A DNA stretch of 64,000 nt from Luteimonas padinae (lineage in GTDB: Bacteria; Pseudomonadota; Gammaproteobacteria; Xanthomonadales; Xanthomonadaceae): assembly GCF_014652935.1 (NCBI RefSeq), contig NZ_BMZT01000002.1, positions 186,001 to 250,000 of the forward strand. The letters are read 5' to 3'. A model generated the notes under the pieces. The model was not told where the DNA came from, did not search any database, and saw only the letters and a list, made by a program, of their open reading frames with translations. Of this stretch, positions 47,968-61,328 are shown piece by piece (position 1 is the stretch's first letter; every line of letters begins with the position of its first letter). The translations under genes were made by a program, and so were the position numbers.

Positions 47968-49404
47968 TCAGTTGGCCTTGTGGATCGCGCGCTTGTCCAC
48001 GGCCATGGCGGCGTCGTGGATTGCTTCCGACAGGCTGGGGTGGGCGTGGCAGATGCGGGCGAGGTCGTCGGCGGAGCCCTTGAACTCCATCGTCAGCACG
48101 CCCTCGTGCACCAGCTCGGAGACGTTGGCGCCGACCAGGTGCATGCCGAGCACGCGATCGGTTTCGGCGTGCGCCAGCACCTTCACGAAGCCCGCCGGCT
48201 CGACCATGGCCACCGCGCGGCCGTTGGCGGCGAAGGGGAAGCTGCCCGACTTGTACGGAACGCCTTCTTCCTTCAGCTGCTGCTCGGTCTTGCCGACCCA
48301 GGCCAGCTCCGGCTCGGTGTAGATCACCCACGGGATGGTGTCGAAGTTGACGTGGCCCGGCAGGCCCGCGATCAGCTCGGCCACCGCGATGCCTTCCTCG
48401 AAGCCCTTGTGCGCCAGCATCGGTCCCCGGACGCAGTCGCCCACGGCCCAGACGCCGTCGACGCCGGTGTGGCAGTGCTCGTCGACCTCGATCTGGCCGC
48501 GCTCGGTCAGCTTCACGCCGCTGCCTTCGGCCAGCAGGCCCTTCGACGCGGCCTTGCGGCCGACGGCGACCAGCAGCTTGTCGACGGTGATCGTCTCCTC
48601 GCCCTTCTTGTCGGCGAAGGTGACCTGCACTTCCTTCTTCTTGCCCTTGCCCGTGACCTCGGCCTTCGAGACCTTGGCGCCCAGGCGGATGTCGAGGCCC
48701 TGCTTCTTGAACTCGCGCGCGGCGACCTTCGAGACCTCGGCGTCGGCCGCGGCCAGGAAGTCCGGCATCGCCTCGAGGATCACCACCTCGGCGCCCAGGC
48801 GCTTCCACACGCTGCCCAGCTCGAGGCCGATCACGCCGGCGCCGATCACGGCCAGGCGCTTGGGCACTTCGGTGAAGTCCAGCGCGCCGACGTTGTCGAC
48901 GATGGTCTCGCCGTCGAACTTCGCGAACGGCAGCTCGATCGAGTCCGAGCCCGCGGCGATGATGACGTTCGTGCCGGTCAGCTCGACCTCGCTGCCGTCA
49001 TGCTGCTTCACCTTCACCAGGCGGTCGGCGTGCAGGGTGGCGAAGCCGTAGTACGGCGTCACCTTGTTGGCCTTGAACAGCTGTGCGATGCCGCCGGTGA
49101 ACTGCTTCACGATGGCGTCCTTGCGGCCGACCATCTTCTCGACGTCGATCTTCGGGTTGCTGGCGGTGATGCCGTGCTCGCCGAAGATGTGCTGCAGGTT
49201 GTGGAACTGGCGCGAGCTGTCGAGCAGCGCCTTGGACGGGATGCAGCCCACGCGCAGGCAGGTGCCGCCGAGCGCCGGCTTGCCGTCCTTGCCCAGGGCG
49301 GCGTCGATGCAGGCGACCTTCATGCCCAGCTGGGCGGCGCGGATGGCGGCGTGGTAGCCGGCGGGGCCGGCACCGATCACGACGACGTCGAATTGTTCAG
49401 CCAT
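47968..49404 (-). CDS. lpdA: Dihydrolipoamide dehydrogenase (E3)
   Basis: The 478-residue FAD-dependent E3 component that reoxidises dihydrolipoamide in the 2-oxoglutarate dehydrogenase complex and transfers electrons to NAD+. The N-terminal FAD-binding motif is VIGAGPAGYHAAIRAAQLG, the redox-active disulfide is in GGTCLRVGCIPSKALL, the NAD-binding motif is VIGAGVIGLELGSVWKRLG, and the C-terminal His-Glu dyad is in HAHPSLSEAIHDAA. It is the last gene of the sucA-sucB-lpd set, 15 bases after sucB. Confidence 0.97.
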   Translation of the reverse strand: MAEQFDVVVIGAGPAGYHAAIRAAQLGMKVACIDAALGKDGKPALGGTCLRVGCIPSKALLDSSRQFHNLQHIFGEHGITASNPKIDVEKMVGRKDAIVKQFTGGIAQLFKANKVTPYYGFATLHADRLVKVKQHDGSEVELTGTNVIIAAGSDSIELPFAKFDGETIVDNVGALDFTEVPKRLAVIGAGVIGLELGSVWKRLGAEVVILEAMPDFLAAADAEVSKVAAREFKKQGLDIRLGAKVSKAEVTGKGKKKEVQVTFADKKGEETITVDKLLVAVGRKAASKGLLAEGSGVKLTERGQIEVDEHCHTGVDGVWAVGDCVRGPMLAHKGFEEGIAVAELIAGLPGHVNFDTIPWVIYTEPELAWVGKTEQQLKEEGVPYKSGSFPFAANGRAVAMVEPAGFVKVLAHAETDRVLGMHLVGANVSELVHEGVLTMEFKGSADDLARICHAHPSLSEAIHDAAMAVDKRAIHKAN

Positions 49405-49419
49405 GTCTGTTCCTTCTCC

Positions 49420-50646
49420 TTACATGCCCAGCAGCATGCGGTGCGGGTTCTCGAGCTGGTCCTTGATGTCGACCAGGAACTGCACCGCGTCCTTGCCGTC
49501 GATGATGCGGTGGTCGTAGCTGAGCGCGATGTACATCATCGGCGCCGCCACGATCTGGCCGTTCTCGACGATCGGGCGCTCCTTGATGGTGTGCATGCCG
49601 AGGATCGCGGACTGCGGCGGGTTGACGATCGGCGTCGACATCAGCGAGCCGAAGGTGCCGCCGTTGGTGATGGTGAAGGTGCCGCCCTGGAGGTCGTCCA
49701 GCGACAGCTTGCCGTCGCGCGCCTTCACGGCGTAGTCGCCGATCGCCTTCTCGACGTCGGCGAAGCCCATGCGCTCGACGTTGCGCAGCACCGGCGTCAC
49801 CAGGCCGCGGTCGGTGGAGACCGCGATCGAGATGTCGGCGTAGCCGTGGTAGATGATGTCGTCGCCGTCGACCGAGGCGTTGATCACCGGGTACTTCTGC
49901 AGCGCGTTGGCGGCGGCCTTGGCGAAGAAGCTCATGAAGCCGAGCTTGACGCCGTGCTGCTTCTGGAAGCTCTCGCCGAGCTCCTTGCGCATGGCCATGA
50001 CCTTGCCCAGGTTGACCTCGTTGAACGAGGTCAGCATCGCGATCGATTCCTTGGACTGCATCAGGCGCTCGGCGATGCGCTTGCGGATGCGGGTCATCGG
50101 CACGCGCTCTTCCGGACGGTGGCCGCCGGAGACGCCGGCGGTCTTGCCCGAGGCGTAGTTGACCAGGTCTTCCTTGGTCACCGCGCCGCGGCGGCCGGTG
50201 CCTTCGACCTGCGAGGGATCGATGCCCTGGGTGACGGCGGTAAACCGCGCGCCCGGGGGCAGGTCGGCGGCGCCGCCGGAGACCGGGGCGGGACGGGTGG
50301 AAGCGGGCGCGGCGGCTTCGGCCTTCGCGGCCTCGGCCTTCGGCTGCACCTGCTCGGCGCCGGCGGCCGGCTCGGCCTTCGGCGCCTCGGCCGACTTCGC
50401 CGGGGCGGCGCCTTCCTCGATGATCGCCAGCACCTGCTGGCTGGTGACGGTGTCACCCTCGGCGTACTTCAGCTCCTTGATCACGCCCTCGACGGTCGAG
50501 GGGACCTCGAGCACGACCTTGTCGGTCTCGAGGTCGACGATGTTCTCGTCGCGCGCGACGCTGTCGCCCACCTTCTTGTGCCAGGTGGCGATGGTGGCGT
50601 CGGAAACGGATTCGGGGAGTACCGGTACCTTGATCTCGGTGGCCAT
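49420..50646 (-). CDS. sucB: 2-oxoglutarate dehydrogenase E2, dihydrolipoamide succinyltransferase
   Basis: The 408-residue core of the 2-oxoglutarate dehydrogenase complex, transferring succinyl groups to CoA. One N-terminal lipoyl domain carries the lipoylated Lys43 in [13 protein letters not shown]. An Ala/Pro/Glu linker is followed by the E3/E1-binding peripheral domain ([20 protein letters not shown]) and the acyltransferase domain with the catalytic [16 protein letters not shown] near the C-terminus. Starts 36 bases after the sucA stop. Confidence 0.97.
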   Translation of the reverse strand: MATEIKVPVLPESVSDATIATWHKKVGDSVARDENIVDLETDKVVLEVPSTVEGVIKELKYAEGDTVTSQQVLAIIEEGAAPAKSAEAPKAEPAAGAEQVQPKAEAAKAEAAAPASTRPAPVSGGAADLPPGARFTAVTQGIDPSQVEGTGRRGAVTKEDLVNYASGKTAGVSGGHRPEERVPMTRIRKRIAERLMQSKESIAMLTSFNEVNLGKVMAMRKELGESFQKQHGVKLGFMSFFAKAAANALQKYPVINASVDGDDIIYHGYADISIAVSTDRGLVTPVLRNVERMGFADVEKAIGDYAVKARDGKLSLDDLQGGTFTITNGGTFGSLMSTPIVNPPQSAILGMHTIKERPIVENGQIVAAPMMYIALSYDHRIIDGKDAVQFLVDIKDQLENPHRMLLGM

Positions 50647-50682
50647 GGTGTTGATGCGTCCTGGTCGTAATCGGTGTGGGGG

Positions 50683-53553
50683 TCAGTCGGCGGCGAAGAC
50701 GCTGCCGACGGGCGAGGCGAGGGCGTCGTCGACCAGCTTCTGCTGCTCGGCGACGTGCTTGGAGAAGAGGCCGACGGCGGGCGAGGGCGAGCGCTGGCGA
50801 CCGGCGTAGTGCAGTTCCAGGTTCGACGGCACGCAATGCTGCAGGTGGTGGCGGATCTGGTACCAGGCCCCCTGGTTCTGCGGTTCTTCCTGGCACCAGA
50901 TGACGCTGGTCGCCTGCTTGAACCGGGCCAGTTCGGCCGACAGCACCCCGCGCGGGAAGGGATAGAGCTGCTCGACGCGCACCAGCGCCACGTCGTCCTG
51001 GCCGCGCTTCTCCATCTCCTCGAGCAGGTCGTAGTAGACCTTGCCCGAGCACAGGACCACGCGCTTGACCTTCTTCGGATCCGCCGAGGCGTCGCCGATC
51101 AGGTGCTGGAATTCGCCCTTGGCCAGCTCGTCCAGCGTCGACACCGCCAGCTTGTGGCGCAGCAGCGACTTCGGGCTCATCACCACCAGCGGCTTGCGGG
51201 TGGTCATGTGCATCTGCCGGCGCAGCATGTGGAAGGCCTGGGCCGGCGTGGACGGCACGCAGACCAGCATGTTGTCGAGCGCGCACAGCTGCAGGAAACG
51301 CTCCAGGCGCGCCGAGCTGTGCTCCGGGCCCTGGCCCTCGTAGCCGTGCGGCAGCAGCAGGGTCAGCCCGCTGATGCGGCCCCACTTGGCCTCGCCCGAG
51401 GCGATGAACTGGTCGATCACCACCTGGGCGCCGTTGGCGAAGTCGCCGAACTGGCCCTCCCAGATGCACATGGTGTTGGGGTCGGTGGTGGAGAAGCCGT
51501 ACTCGTAGGCCATCACCGCCTCCTCGCTGAGCAGCGAGTCGATCACGGTGGCGCGCTCCGGGCTGTCGACCAGCTGGCGCAGCGGCAGGTAGTAGGAGTC
51601 GGTCTTCTGGTCGTGCAGGATCGCGTGGCGGTGCGTGAACGTGCCGCGGCCGACGTCCTGGCCCACCAGGCGCAGGCCGAAGCCCTCGTCGAGCAGGGTG
51701 GCGTAGGCCAGGTTCTCGGCGAAGCCCCAGTCGGCCGGGATCTCGCCCGCCGCCATCTTCCGGCGGTCGTCATAGACCTTGGCCACGCGCGAGTGCAGCT
51801 GCACCTCTTCGGGGATCGTGGTGATGGCCTTCGCGAGCTCCTTGAGCTTCGCCGGCTTGACCGCGGTGCCGGCCTTGTCGGCGAGGCTGCCCGCGACCAG
51901 CTTGCCCCAGTCGACGAACAGGCCGCTGTCCGCCGGCGTCTTGCCGACTTCGGCCAGCTCGGTGGTGACCTCGCCGGCGTCGAGCTTGTCGCGGTAGCGG
52001 TCGACCAGCGCCTGGCCGCCCTTGTCCTCCAGCACGCCGCTGGATTCGAGCTGCGATGCGTAGAGTTCGCGGGTGGTCTTGTGCTTGCGGATGATCTGGT
52101 ACATCACCGGCTGGGTGATCGCCGGCTCGTCGGCCTCGTTGTGGCCGTGGCGGCGGTAGCAGACCAGGTCGATCACCACGTCCTTGCGGAACTCCTGGCG
52201 GAAGTCGTAGGCCAGGCGCGCGGCGAAGGCCACGGCCTCCGGGTCGTCGGCGTTCACGTGCAGCACCGGCGCGCCGATCATCTTGGCGACGTCGGTGCAG
52301 TACAGGGTGGAACGGGCGTCCTCGCGGGCGCTGGTGGTGAAGCCGACCTGGTTGTTGACTACCACGTGCACGGTGCCGCCGACGGCGAAGCCGCGCGCCT
52401 GCGACATCTGGAACAGCTCCATCACCACGCCCTGGCCGGCGAAGGCCGCGTCGCCGTGGATCAGGATCGGCATCACCTGGCGGCGCGCGGTGTCCTTGCG
52501 GCGCTCCTGGCGCGAACGCACCGAGCCCGCGACCACCGGGTCGACGATCTCCAGGTGCGAGGGGTTGAAGGCCAGCGCCAGGTGCACCGGGCCGCCCTCG
52601 GTGGCGACGTCGGCGGAGAAGCCCATGTGGTACTTCACGTCGCCGGCGTGGGCGAGTGCGTTGTGCTCGAACTTGCCTTCGAACTCGTCGAACAGGCGGC
52701 GCGGGTTCTTGCCGAGCGTGTTGACCAGGACGTTCAGGCGGCCGCGGTGGGCCATGCCGATCACGATGTCCTTGACGCCGTCCTTGCCGGCGCTGCGGAT
52801 CACGGTGTCGAGCAGGGGGATCAGCGAGTCGCCGCCTTCCAGCGAGAAGCGCTTCTGGCCGACGTACTTGGTGTGCAGGTAGCGCTCGAGGCCCTCGGCC
52901 GCGGTCAGGCGCTCGAGGATCCGGCGCTGCTCGTCGGCGGTGAGGCTGTAGCGGCCGCCGGCCTGCTCCATGCGCTCGTACATCCAGCGGCGCTGCTCGG
53001 CCTGCGGGATGTGCATGAACTCGGCGCCGATCGGGCCGGCGTAGGTCGCACGCAGCAGGGCGAGCAGGTCGCGCAGGCGCATGCGCGGGGCGCCGCCGAA
53101 GGTGCTGGTGCCGCCGCCGGGGCCGGTGGCGAACTCGGTGTCGAGGTCGGCGTCGGACAGGCCGTGGAAGGGCAGGTCGAGGTCGGGGGCGTCGATCTTT
53201 TCCGCCATGCCCAGCGGATCGGTGTCCGCCTGCAGGTGGCCGCGCGAGCGGTAGGCGGTGATCAGCTTCAGCACCGAGCCTTGCTTGCGCTGGGCTTCGA
53301 GGTCGCCGCCGCCGGCGCCGCTGGCCACGACCACGCCGGCCTTGGCCTCGCGTCCGGCGCGGGCGACCGCGTCCATGACCACGGAGTGGGGCACGTCGCC
53401 CGCTTCGCGGCCCTTGAAGCCGTCGAACCAGGTCTTCCACTTGTCGCCGACGCTGTCGGGGTCCACGAGATACTGCTCGTACAGGTCCTCGATGTAGGCG
53501 GCATTGGCGCCGAGCTCGGAGGACTGCGCAAACTGCTTCAATAGATTGGCCAC
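50683..53553 (-). CDS. sucA: 2-oxoglutarate dehydrogenase E1
   Basis: A thiamine-diphosphate-dependent decarboxylase of the TCA cycle, 956 residues from the chosen start. Family features include AAYIEDLYEQYLVDPDSVGD near the N-terminus, MAHRGRLNVLVNTLGKNPRR, HGDAAFAGQGVVMELFQMSQ, the diphosphate-binding VVNNQVGFTTS, CYRRHGHNEADEP and the C-terminal GRQRSPSPAVG. A GTG at 53553 was chosen because the conserved N-terminus (ANLLKQFAQSSELG) begins there; no good Shine-Dalgarno is visible, so the start is uncertain. Confidence 0.96.
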   Translation of the reverse strand: MANLLKQFAQSSELGANAAYIEDLYEQYLVDPDSVGDKWKTWFDGFKGREAGDVPHSVVMDAVARAGREAKAGVVVASGAGGGDLEAQRKQGSVLKLITAYRSRGHLQADTDPLGMAEKIDAPDLDLPFHGLSDADLDTEFATGPGGGTSTFGGAPRMRLRDLLALLRATYAGPIGAEFMHIPQAEQRRWMYERMEQAGGRYSLTADEQRRILERLTAAEGLERYLHTKYVGQKRFSLEGGDSLIPLLDTVIRSAGKDGVKDIVIGMAHRGRLNVLVNTLGKNPRRLFDEFEGKFEHNALAHAGDVKYHMGFSADVATEGGPVHLALAFNPSHLEIVDPVVAGSVRSRQERRKDTARRQVMPILIHGDAAFAGQGVVMELFQMSQARGFAVGGTVHVVVNNQVGFTTSAREDARSTLYCTDVAKMIGAPVLHVNADDPEAVAFAARLAYDFRQEFRKDVVIDLVCYRRHGHNEADEPAITQPVMYQIIRKHKTTRELYASQLESSGVLEDKGGQALVDRYRDKLDAGEVTTELAEVGKTPADSGLFVDWGKLVAGSLADKAGTAVKPAKLKELAKAITTIPEEVQLHSRVAKVYDDRRKMAAGEIPADWGFAENLAYATLLDEGFGLRLVGQDVGRGTFTHRHAILHDQKTDSYYLPLRQLVDSPERATVIDSLLSEEAVMAYEYGFSTTDPNTMCIWEGQFGDFANGAQVVIDQFIASGEAKWGRISGLTLLLPHGYEGQGPEHSSARLERFLQLCALDNMLVCVPSTPAQAFHMLRRQMHMTTRKPLVVMSPKSLLRHKLAVSTLDELAKGEFQHLIGDASADPKKVKRVVLCSGKVYYDLLEEMEKRGQDDVALVRVEQLYPFPRGVLSAELARFKQATSVIWCQEEPQNQGAWYQIRHHLQHCVPSNLELHYAGRQRSPSPAVGLFSKHVAEQQKLVDDALASPVGSVFAAD

Positions 53554-53745
53554 GATGGCGTTGGAAAGCTCAGAAGGAAGGGGGGAGGAGGCGTTTCGAT
53601 GGTGCGACGCCTGTTCAGGCGGCGCATCCGCGCAATTATAGCCCCGCCGGCGCGAATGAGGCGGCGACGGATGCAACGGAAACGCATTGTTGCCGGCCCG
53701 GCATGGTGCGCGGCCACCCGCATCGCCCCGCGGTTGTGCCGGGGC

Positions 53746-54654
53746 TCAGATTCCGAGGGCGCGGTATTCGCTGCAGGGGCGGGCGCGCTCCCAGAACGGC
53801 TCGAAGACGCCGCGCAGGTGCCGGGCCCGGCCGGGCGCATCCAGCCGGGTCTCGCCTTCCCAGCGGTTGCCCAGCGGTCGGAACAGGTGGCCGCCGCGGT
53901 CGTTGGCGATGAAGGCCGAGGGCCAGGCGCGATCGACCTGCTCCTCGACCGCGCGGAAGGCGATCGCGCTGGGCAGGCGCTGGCTGAGCGCGATCAGCGG
54001 CGCGAGCGCGCGCTGGGCTGCGGCCGGCTCCTGCAGCAGGATGCGGATCGCACACTCCCCGCGCGCCGCGAGGCGGCGGATGGCATCGACCACGGCGGAC
54101 TGGTCGAGCAGGCCGGGATCGAGTTCACGGGTATAGATGTCGAGCTGGCGGCGGGCGCCTGCCACTACCCCCAGGGTCGCGGCGATGGCCGCGGCGCGCG
54201 ACTCGACCAGGTTCAGCGCATCGATCAGCAGCCGCATGCCCTGGTGCTCGATGCCGGCCTCCTGGAAGCGCTCGCCGACGGGCAGGAAGCCTGCGCGCGC
54301 ATAGAAGCCGATCGCGCTGGCCTGGGCGTGCAGCGAGACCTCGCGCCAGCCGAGCGTGCGCGCCTGCTCGACCAGGGCCGCGAGCAGCGCCTCGCCGACG
54401 CCGCGGCCGCGCCATTCCGGCAGCACCGCCATGCGGCCGATGCTGCGCGCGGGCGTGAGCCGGCCGGTGCCGATCGGCTCGCCCGCGGCGTCGCGCGCGA
54501 TCACGTGGTGGCAGTCCGGATCGAGCTCGTCCCATTCCAGCGCCAGCGGGACGCCCTGTTCCTCGACGAACACGGCTTCGCGCACGCGCCGCAGGTCGGG
54601 CAGGCCCTGCTCGTAGCCGGAGGACTGGATCCGGAACGCGTGGGCCTCGCCCAT
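53746..54654 (-). CDS. GNAT acetyltransferase with an added C-terminal domain
   Basis: A 302-residue two-part protein. Residues of about 1-150 are a GNAT domain with the acetyl-CoA motif MAVLPEWRGRGVGEALLAAL and EVSLHAQASAIGFYARAGF. Residues 155-302 form a second domain (NLVESRAAAIAATLGVVAGA; DAIRRLAARGECAIRILLQE) seen fused to GNAT domains in Xanthomonadaceae, whose pattern recalls phospholipase-D-like folds; its function is unknown to me. The ATG lies 2 bases after the RoxA-like gene stop, so the two are probably coupled. Confidence 0.88.
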   Translation of the reverse strand: MGEAHAFRIQSSGYEQGLPDLRRVREAVFVEEQGVPLALEWDELDPDCHHVIARDAAGEPIGTGRLTPARSIGRMAVLPEWRGRGVGEALLAALVEQARTLGWREVSLHAQASAIGFYARAGFLPVGERFQEAGIEHQGMRLLIDALNLVESRAAAIAATLGVVAGARRQLDIYTRELDPGLLDQSAVVDAIRRLAARGECAIRILLQEPAAAQRALAPLIALSQRLPSAIAFRAVEEQVDRAWPSAFIANDRGGHLFRPLGNRWEGETRLDAPGRARHLRGVFEPFWERARPCSEYRALGI

Positions 54655-54656
54655 GC

Positions 54657-55913
54657 TCAGTCCTCCCGGTCGTCCTGGTCGCCGCTGTCCTCTTCCTCGA
54701 GCCGGTAGTGGCCCTCGGCGATCAGCCCGGCGACGCAGTCGCGCCCCGCCGCCGAGAGGCGATTCCAGCCGGCGGCATCCAGCGGGTTCGAGGCCGCCAG
54801 ACGCTTCGCGTCGGCGACCGGCAGGCGCCAGGACTGGCCGGCCACGTACAGGCTCGCGCCCTTGGCCGCGCGGCGCCAGGCCACGCGCGTCCAGGGATAG
54901 CGCGCCAGCACCAGGCCGTCTTCCAGCGCCCGTGCCAGCTGCTCGACGTCCACCGGCCCGGCCTCGCCCTGGTCGGCACCCGGGCCGGTGCCGGGGCCGG
55001 CCGCGGCGCGGTAGACCGTGATGAAGCGGCCGAACCAGTCGCCCAGCGCGTCGGCGTCGGCCATGCGCACGGCGTTGAGCGCCTCGACCACGCGGCCCAT
55101 CGCCGCGGCGTCGATCTCCCACGGGTCCTTCGCCGCCTCCAGGGTCGGGTCGGCGTAGCGCAGGGCCTCGTCGGCCTCGGCGGCCAGGGTGTCGACGTAG
55201 TCGCCCATCAGCTCGGCCACCGAGGGCGCGCGCATGCCCAGCGAGAAGGTCAGGCAGGGGGCCTCGGCCACGCCGTGGTGCGGCACCAGCGGCGGCAGGT
55301 AGAGCATGTCGCCGGGCTCCAGCACCCAGTCGTGGGTGGGCGTGAATTCGCGCAGCAGCTTGATCTCGGCGTCGTCGCGGAAGCCGAGCGGCGGCACGCC
55401 GCGGCCCATGGCGTCGGAGGCGTCGATCTGCCAGCGGCGGTGGCCCATGGCCTGCAGGAGGAACACGTCGTAGTGGTCGACGTGGGCGCCGACCGAGCCG
55501 CCGGTGGCGGCGAAGCTGACCATGACGTCGTCCACCCGCCAGCGCGGCAGGAAGCTGAACGCGGGCAGCAGCGCGGCGATGTCCGGGTCCCACTTGTCCA
55601 TGTCCTGGACCAGCAGGGTCCAGTCGCGGTCGCCGAGGCCGGGGAAGATCTCCTCCGGGAAGGGGCCGCTGCGCACGGTCCAGGCGTCGCTGGCGCGGTC
55701 GTGCTGGATCAGGCGCGCCAGCACGCCCTCCTCGCAGGCCAGGCCGGCCAGATCCTCGGGCTCGACCGGCGAGGTGTAGCCGGGGAAGGCGCCGCGGACC
55801 AGCAGCGGGCGCTTGTGCCAGTAGTCGCGCAGGAAGGCGCGCGGCGCCATGCCGAGCGGCTGGCCGGCGCGGGCCTGGACCTCGAAGGGAAGGGCTGCGG
55901 GGCGCTTGGCCAT
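54657..55913 (-). CDS. JmjC/cupin ribosomal oxygenase, RoxA-like
   Basis: A 418-residue Fe(II)/2-oxoglutarate-dependent oxygenase related to E. coli RoxA (YcfD), which hydroxylates an arginine of ribosomal protein L16. The iron-binding HxD is in GAHVDHYDVFLLQAMGHRRW, and the distal His is in LPPLVPHHGVAEAPCLTFSL. The N-terminal part has the typical FLRDYWHKRPLLVRGAFPGY. The C-terminal 180 or so residues form the dimerisation and winged-helix parts, ending in an acidic tail. It lies between purB and the GNAT gene on the same strand. The substrate is inferred from family. Confidence 0.9.
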   Translation of the reverse strand: MAKRPAALPFEVQARAGQPLGMAPRAFLRDYWHKRPLLVRGAFPGYTSPVEPEDLAGLACEEGVLARLIQHDRASDAWTVRSGPFPEEIFPGLGDRDWTLLVQDMDKWDPDIAALLPAFSFLPRWRVDDVMVSFAATGGSVGAHVDHYDVFLLQAMGHRRWQIDASDAMGRGVPPLGFRDDAEIKLLREFTPTHDWVLEPGDMLYLPPLVPHHGVAEAPCLTFSLGMRAPSVAELMGDYVDTLAAEADEALRYADPTLEAAKDPWEIDAAAMGRVVEALNAVRMADADALGDWFGRFITVYRAAAGPGTGPGADQGEAGPVDVEQLARALEDGLVLARYPWTRVAWRRAAKGASLYVAGQSWRLPVADAKRLAASNPLDAAGWNRLSAAGRDCVAGLIAEGHYRLEEEDSGDQDDRED

Positions 55914-55938
55914 GTCGTGTTCCTGATGGTCGACGCCG

Positions 55939-59392
<3,454 letters not shown>

Positions 59393-59416
59393 GCGCAGAA
59401 CGCGGCCATCCCGCGC

Positions 59417-60313
59417 CTACGGCACGGATGACGCCGGCGCGGGATCGGGCACGAGCAGGGTGTCGCAGGGGCTGGCGTCGAGGATTTCCCGCGCGACGCT
59501 GCCGATCAGCAGGTGGAACAGCGCGCCGCGCCCTTCGCAGGCCGCGATGACCAGGTCGGCCCCGGAGGCGATGGCGTGTTCGGCCAGGCGGGACGCGGCG
59601 TCGCCGTGCGCGACCGCAGCCGACAGGCCGCCATGGCCGGCCTCGGCCAGGAACGTCCGCGCGGCCTGCAGGGTCGCGTCGCGGACATCGTCGATGCCGC
59701 TGTCGCGGTCACCATCGCGCAGGCCGAGGTAGGGCACCTGGAAGGCGGTGAACAGGCTCCTGGCGGTCGCGGGGAAGAGGTCCCGGGCCACGTCGAGCGC
59801 GCGCGTGGACGCCGGCGACAGGTCGCTCGCGACCACGACGCGCGCGTAGGCGGCGTGGGCGCGGTCGCGTACCACCAGCAGCGGCAGGCGGCCGTGGCGC
59901 ACCAGCCAGTCCACCGTGCTGCCGGCGAGATGGCGGCCGAAGAACGCGTCGTGGGCCACGCCGGTGACCAGCAGGCTGCAGCCGGTCTCGGTGGCGACCG
60001 CATCGATGCACTCGGCAACGCGCCCTTCGCGGACCAGCAGTTCGAAGTCCAGTCCTTCGGCGGCGGGACCGACGTCGCGGCGCAGCCGTGCGGCGGCCCG
60101 GAGCGCGGCTTCGCTCGCCTGCAACGGCGGGGCGTCGCCGAGGCGCGGCGGCGGTGACGCCGGGGGTTCCACCACGGTCAGCACCACCAGCCTGGCCCGC
60201 CACTCGCGCGCCAGCGCCACCGCGCGGTCCAGGGCGCGATCGCAGCGGCCGTCGAGGTCGGTGGCAAGCAGGATGGCGCGCGCTGCGCCGGGCTTCCAGA
60301 CGATGTCGCGCAT
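59417..60313 (-). CDS. Universal stress protein with two UspA domains
   Basis: A 298-residue tandem UspA protein. The first domain (residues about 11-150: AILLATDLDGRCDRALDRAV to RLPLLVVRDRAH) and the second (155-290: RVVVASDLSPASTRALDVAR to ILDASPCDTLLVPD) each have the Usp fold. The nucleotide-binding G-x2-G-x9-G(S/T) motif is approximated in both (TGVAHDAFFGRHLAGSTVDW; EGRGALFHLLIGSVAREIL). Likely a cytoplasmic stress-response protein; ligand unknown. Convergent with fumC. Confidence 0.93.
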   Translation of the reverse strand: MRDIVWKPGAARAILLATDLDGRCDRALDRAVALAREWRARLVVLTVVEPPASPPPRLGDAPPLQASEAALRAAARLRRDVGPAAEGLDFELLVREGRVAECIDAVATETGCSLLVTGVAHDAFFGRHLAGSTVDWLVRHGRLPLLVVRDRAHAAYARVVVASDLSPASTRALDVARDLFPATARSLFTAFQVPYLGLRDGDRDSGIDDVRDATLQAARTFLAEAGHGGLSAAVAHGDAASRLAEHAIASGADLVIAACEGRGALFHLLIGSVAREILDASPCDTLLVPDPAPASSVP

Positions 60314-60408
60314 GGTGTCCCCGGGTCCGTCGCCACGCCGCGGGCTGCGGCGTGGCGGTGCCCGAGTCTAGCGCAGCGGGCCGGGGCTTCCCGCTGCGCG
60401 TCGCGGCG

Positions 60409-61257
60409 TCAGCGCTTGCGCGGCAGTTCGACGCGGCCGCTGACGCCGGCGTGGTCGACCGAACCGCTGCCGAGTGCGCGCACGCGCAGGTCGCCGCCGA
60501 CGCCGTCGATGTCGACGTCGCCCGAGCCGATCGAGCCGAACACGACGCTGCCGGCGATGCGCTGGAGCTCGATGTCGCCCGAGCCCAGCGAGCCCACGTC
60601 GACGCTGCCGCCGACGTCCGCGAGTTCGAGGTCGCCGGAGCCGACGCTGCCCACGCGCGCGTCGCCGCGCACGCCGCGGACGTCGGCGTCGCCGGAGCCG
60701 ATCGACCCGAGATCGAGGCTGCCGATGTCGGCCAGCGTGATGTCGCCGGAGCCCACGCGCGCCTCCACGGCGCCGCGGATCCGGTGCGCCTCGCCATCGC
60801 CGGAGCCGACGGTGAGGCCGAGTGCGGCGAGACCGGTCGCCCGGACATCGCCCGAGCCGACCGACACCTCGACGTGCAGTCCATCCGGGACGCTGCCGGC
60901 GAGGTCGAGGTAGGCATAGCGGTTGCCGAGGCTCCAGCCCGAACGCTCCTCGCGGACCATGCGCACCACCAGGGTATCGCCCTCCCGGGACTGTTCGATC
61001 CGCAGCCGTGACAGTTCGTCGGCGCTGGAGCCGCAGGCGCGGCCCGACAGCCTGCCGGTACGGCCGGGCTGGCCGTCCAGGCGCAGCTGGCCGTTGCCGA
61101 CGTGGAATTCGATGGTGCGGGCATCGCCGATGTCGAGCGCCAGCGACTGCGGCGCCTCGTGGGCGCAGGCGCGGCCATCATCGGCCCGCGCAGTGGGGGC
61201 CGTGGCCAGCGCGAGGGCCAGCAGGGGCAGGGACAGGGAAGTGGCGGTCGGTCGCAT
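60409..61257 (-). CDS. Exported DUF2807/DUF4097-like protein with eight GSGD repeats
   Basis: A 282-residue exported protein. The signal peptide covers SLSLPLLALALATAPTARA. From about residue 130 to the end there are eight repeats of 17-19 residues, each headed by (V/I/L)GSGD, the last degenerate (GSGS). Such ladders form right-handed beta-helix-like structures in DUF2807/DUF4097 proteins. Function is unknown. It follows the YggN-like lipoprotein gene by 71 bases on the same strand and may belong with the ABC-2 exporter upstream. Confidence 0.88.
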   Translation of the reverse strand: MRPTATSLSLPLLALALATAPTARADDGRACAHEAPQSLALDIGDARTIEFHVGNGQLRLDGQPGRTGRLSGRACGSSADELSRLRIEQSREGDTLVVRMVREERSGWSLGNRYAYLDLAGSVPDGLHVEVSVGSGDVRATGLAALGLTVGSGDGEAHRIRGAVEARVGSGDITLADIGSLDLGSIGSGDADVRGVRGDARVGSVGSGDLELADVGGSVDVGSLGSGDIELQRIAGSVVFGSIGSGDVDIDGVGGDLRVRALGSGSVDHAGVSGRVELPRKR

Positions 61258-61328
61258 CGTGGCCTCGCTTGGTTCGGGTAGGGGGCGGCGCGTGGTTCGC
61301 GTGATGGGAGCGCCGGAGGGGAAGGGCG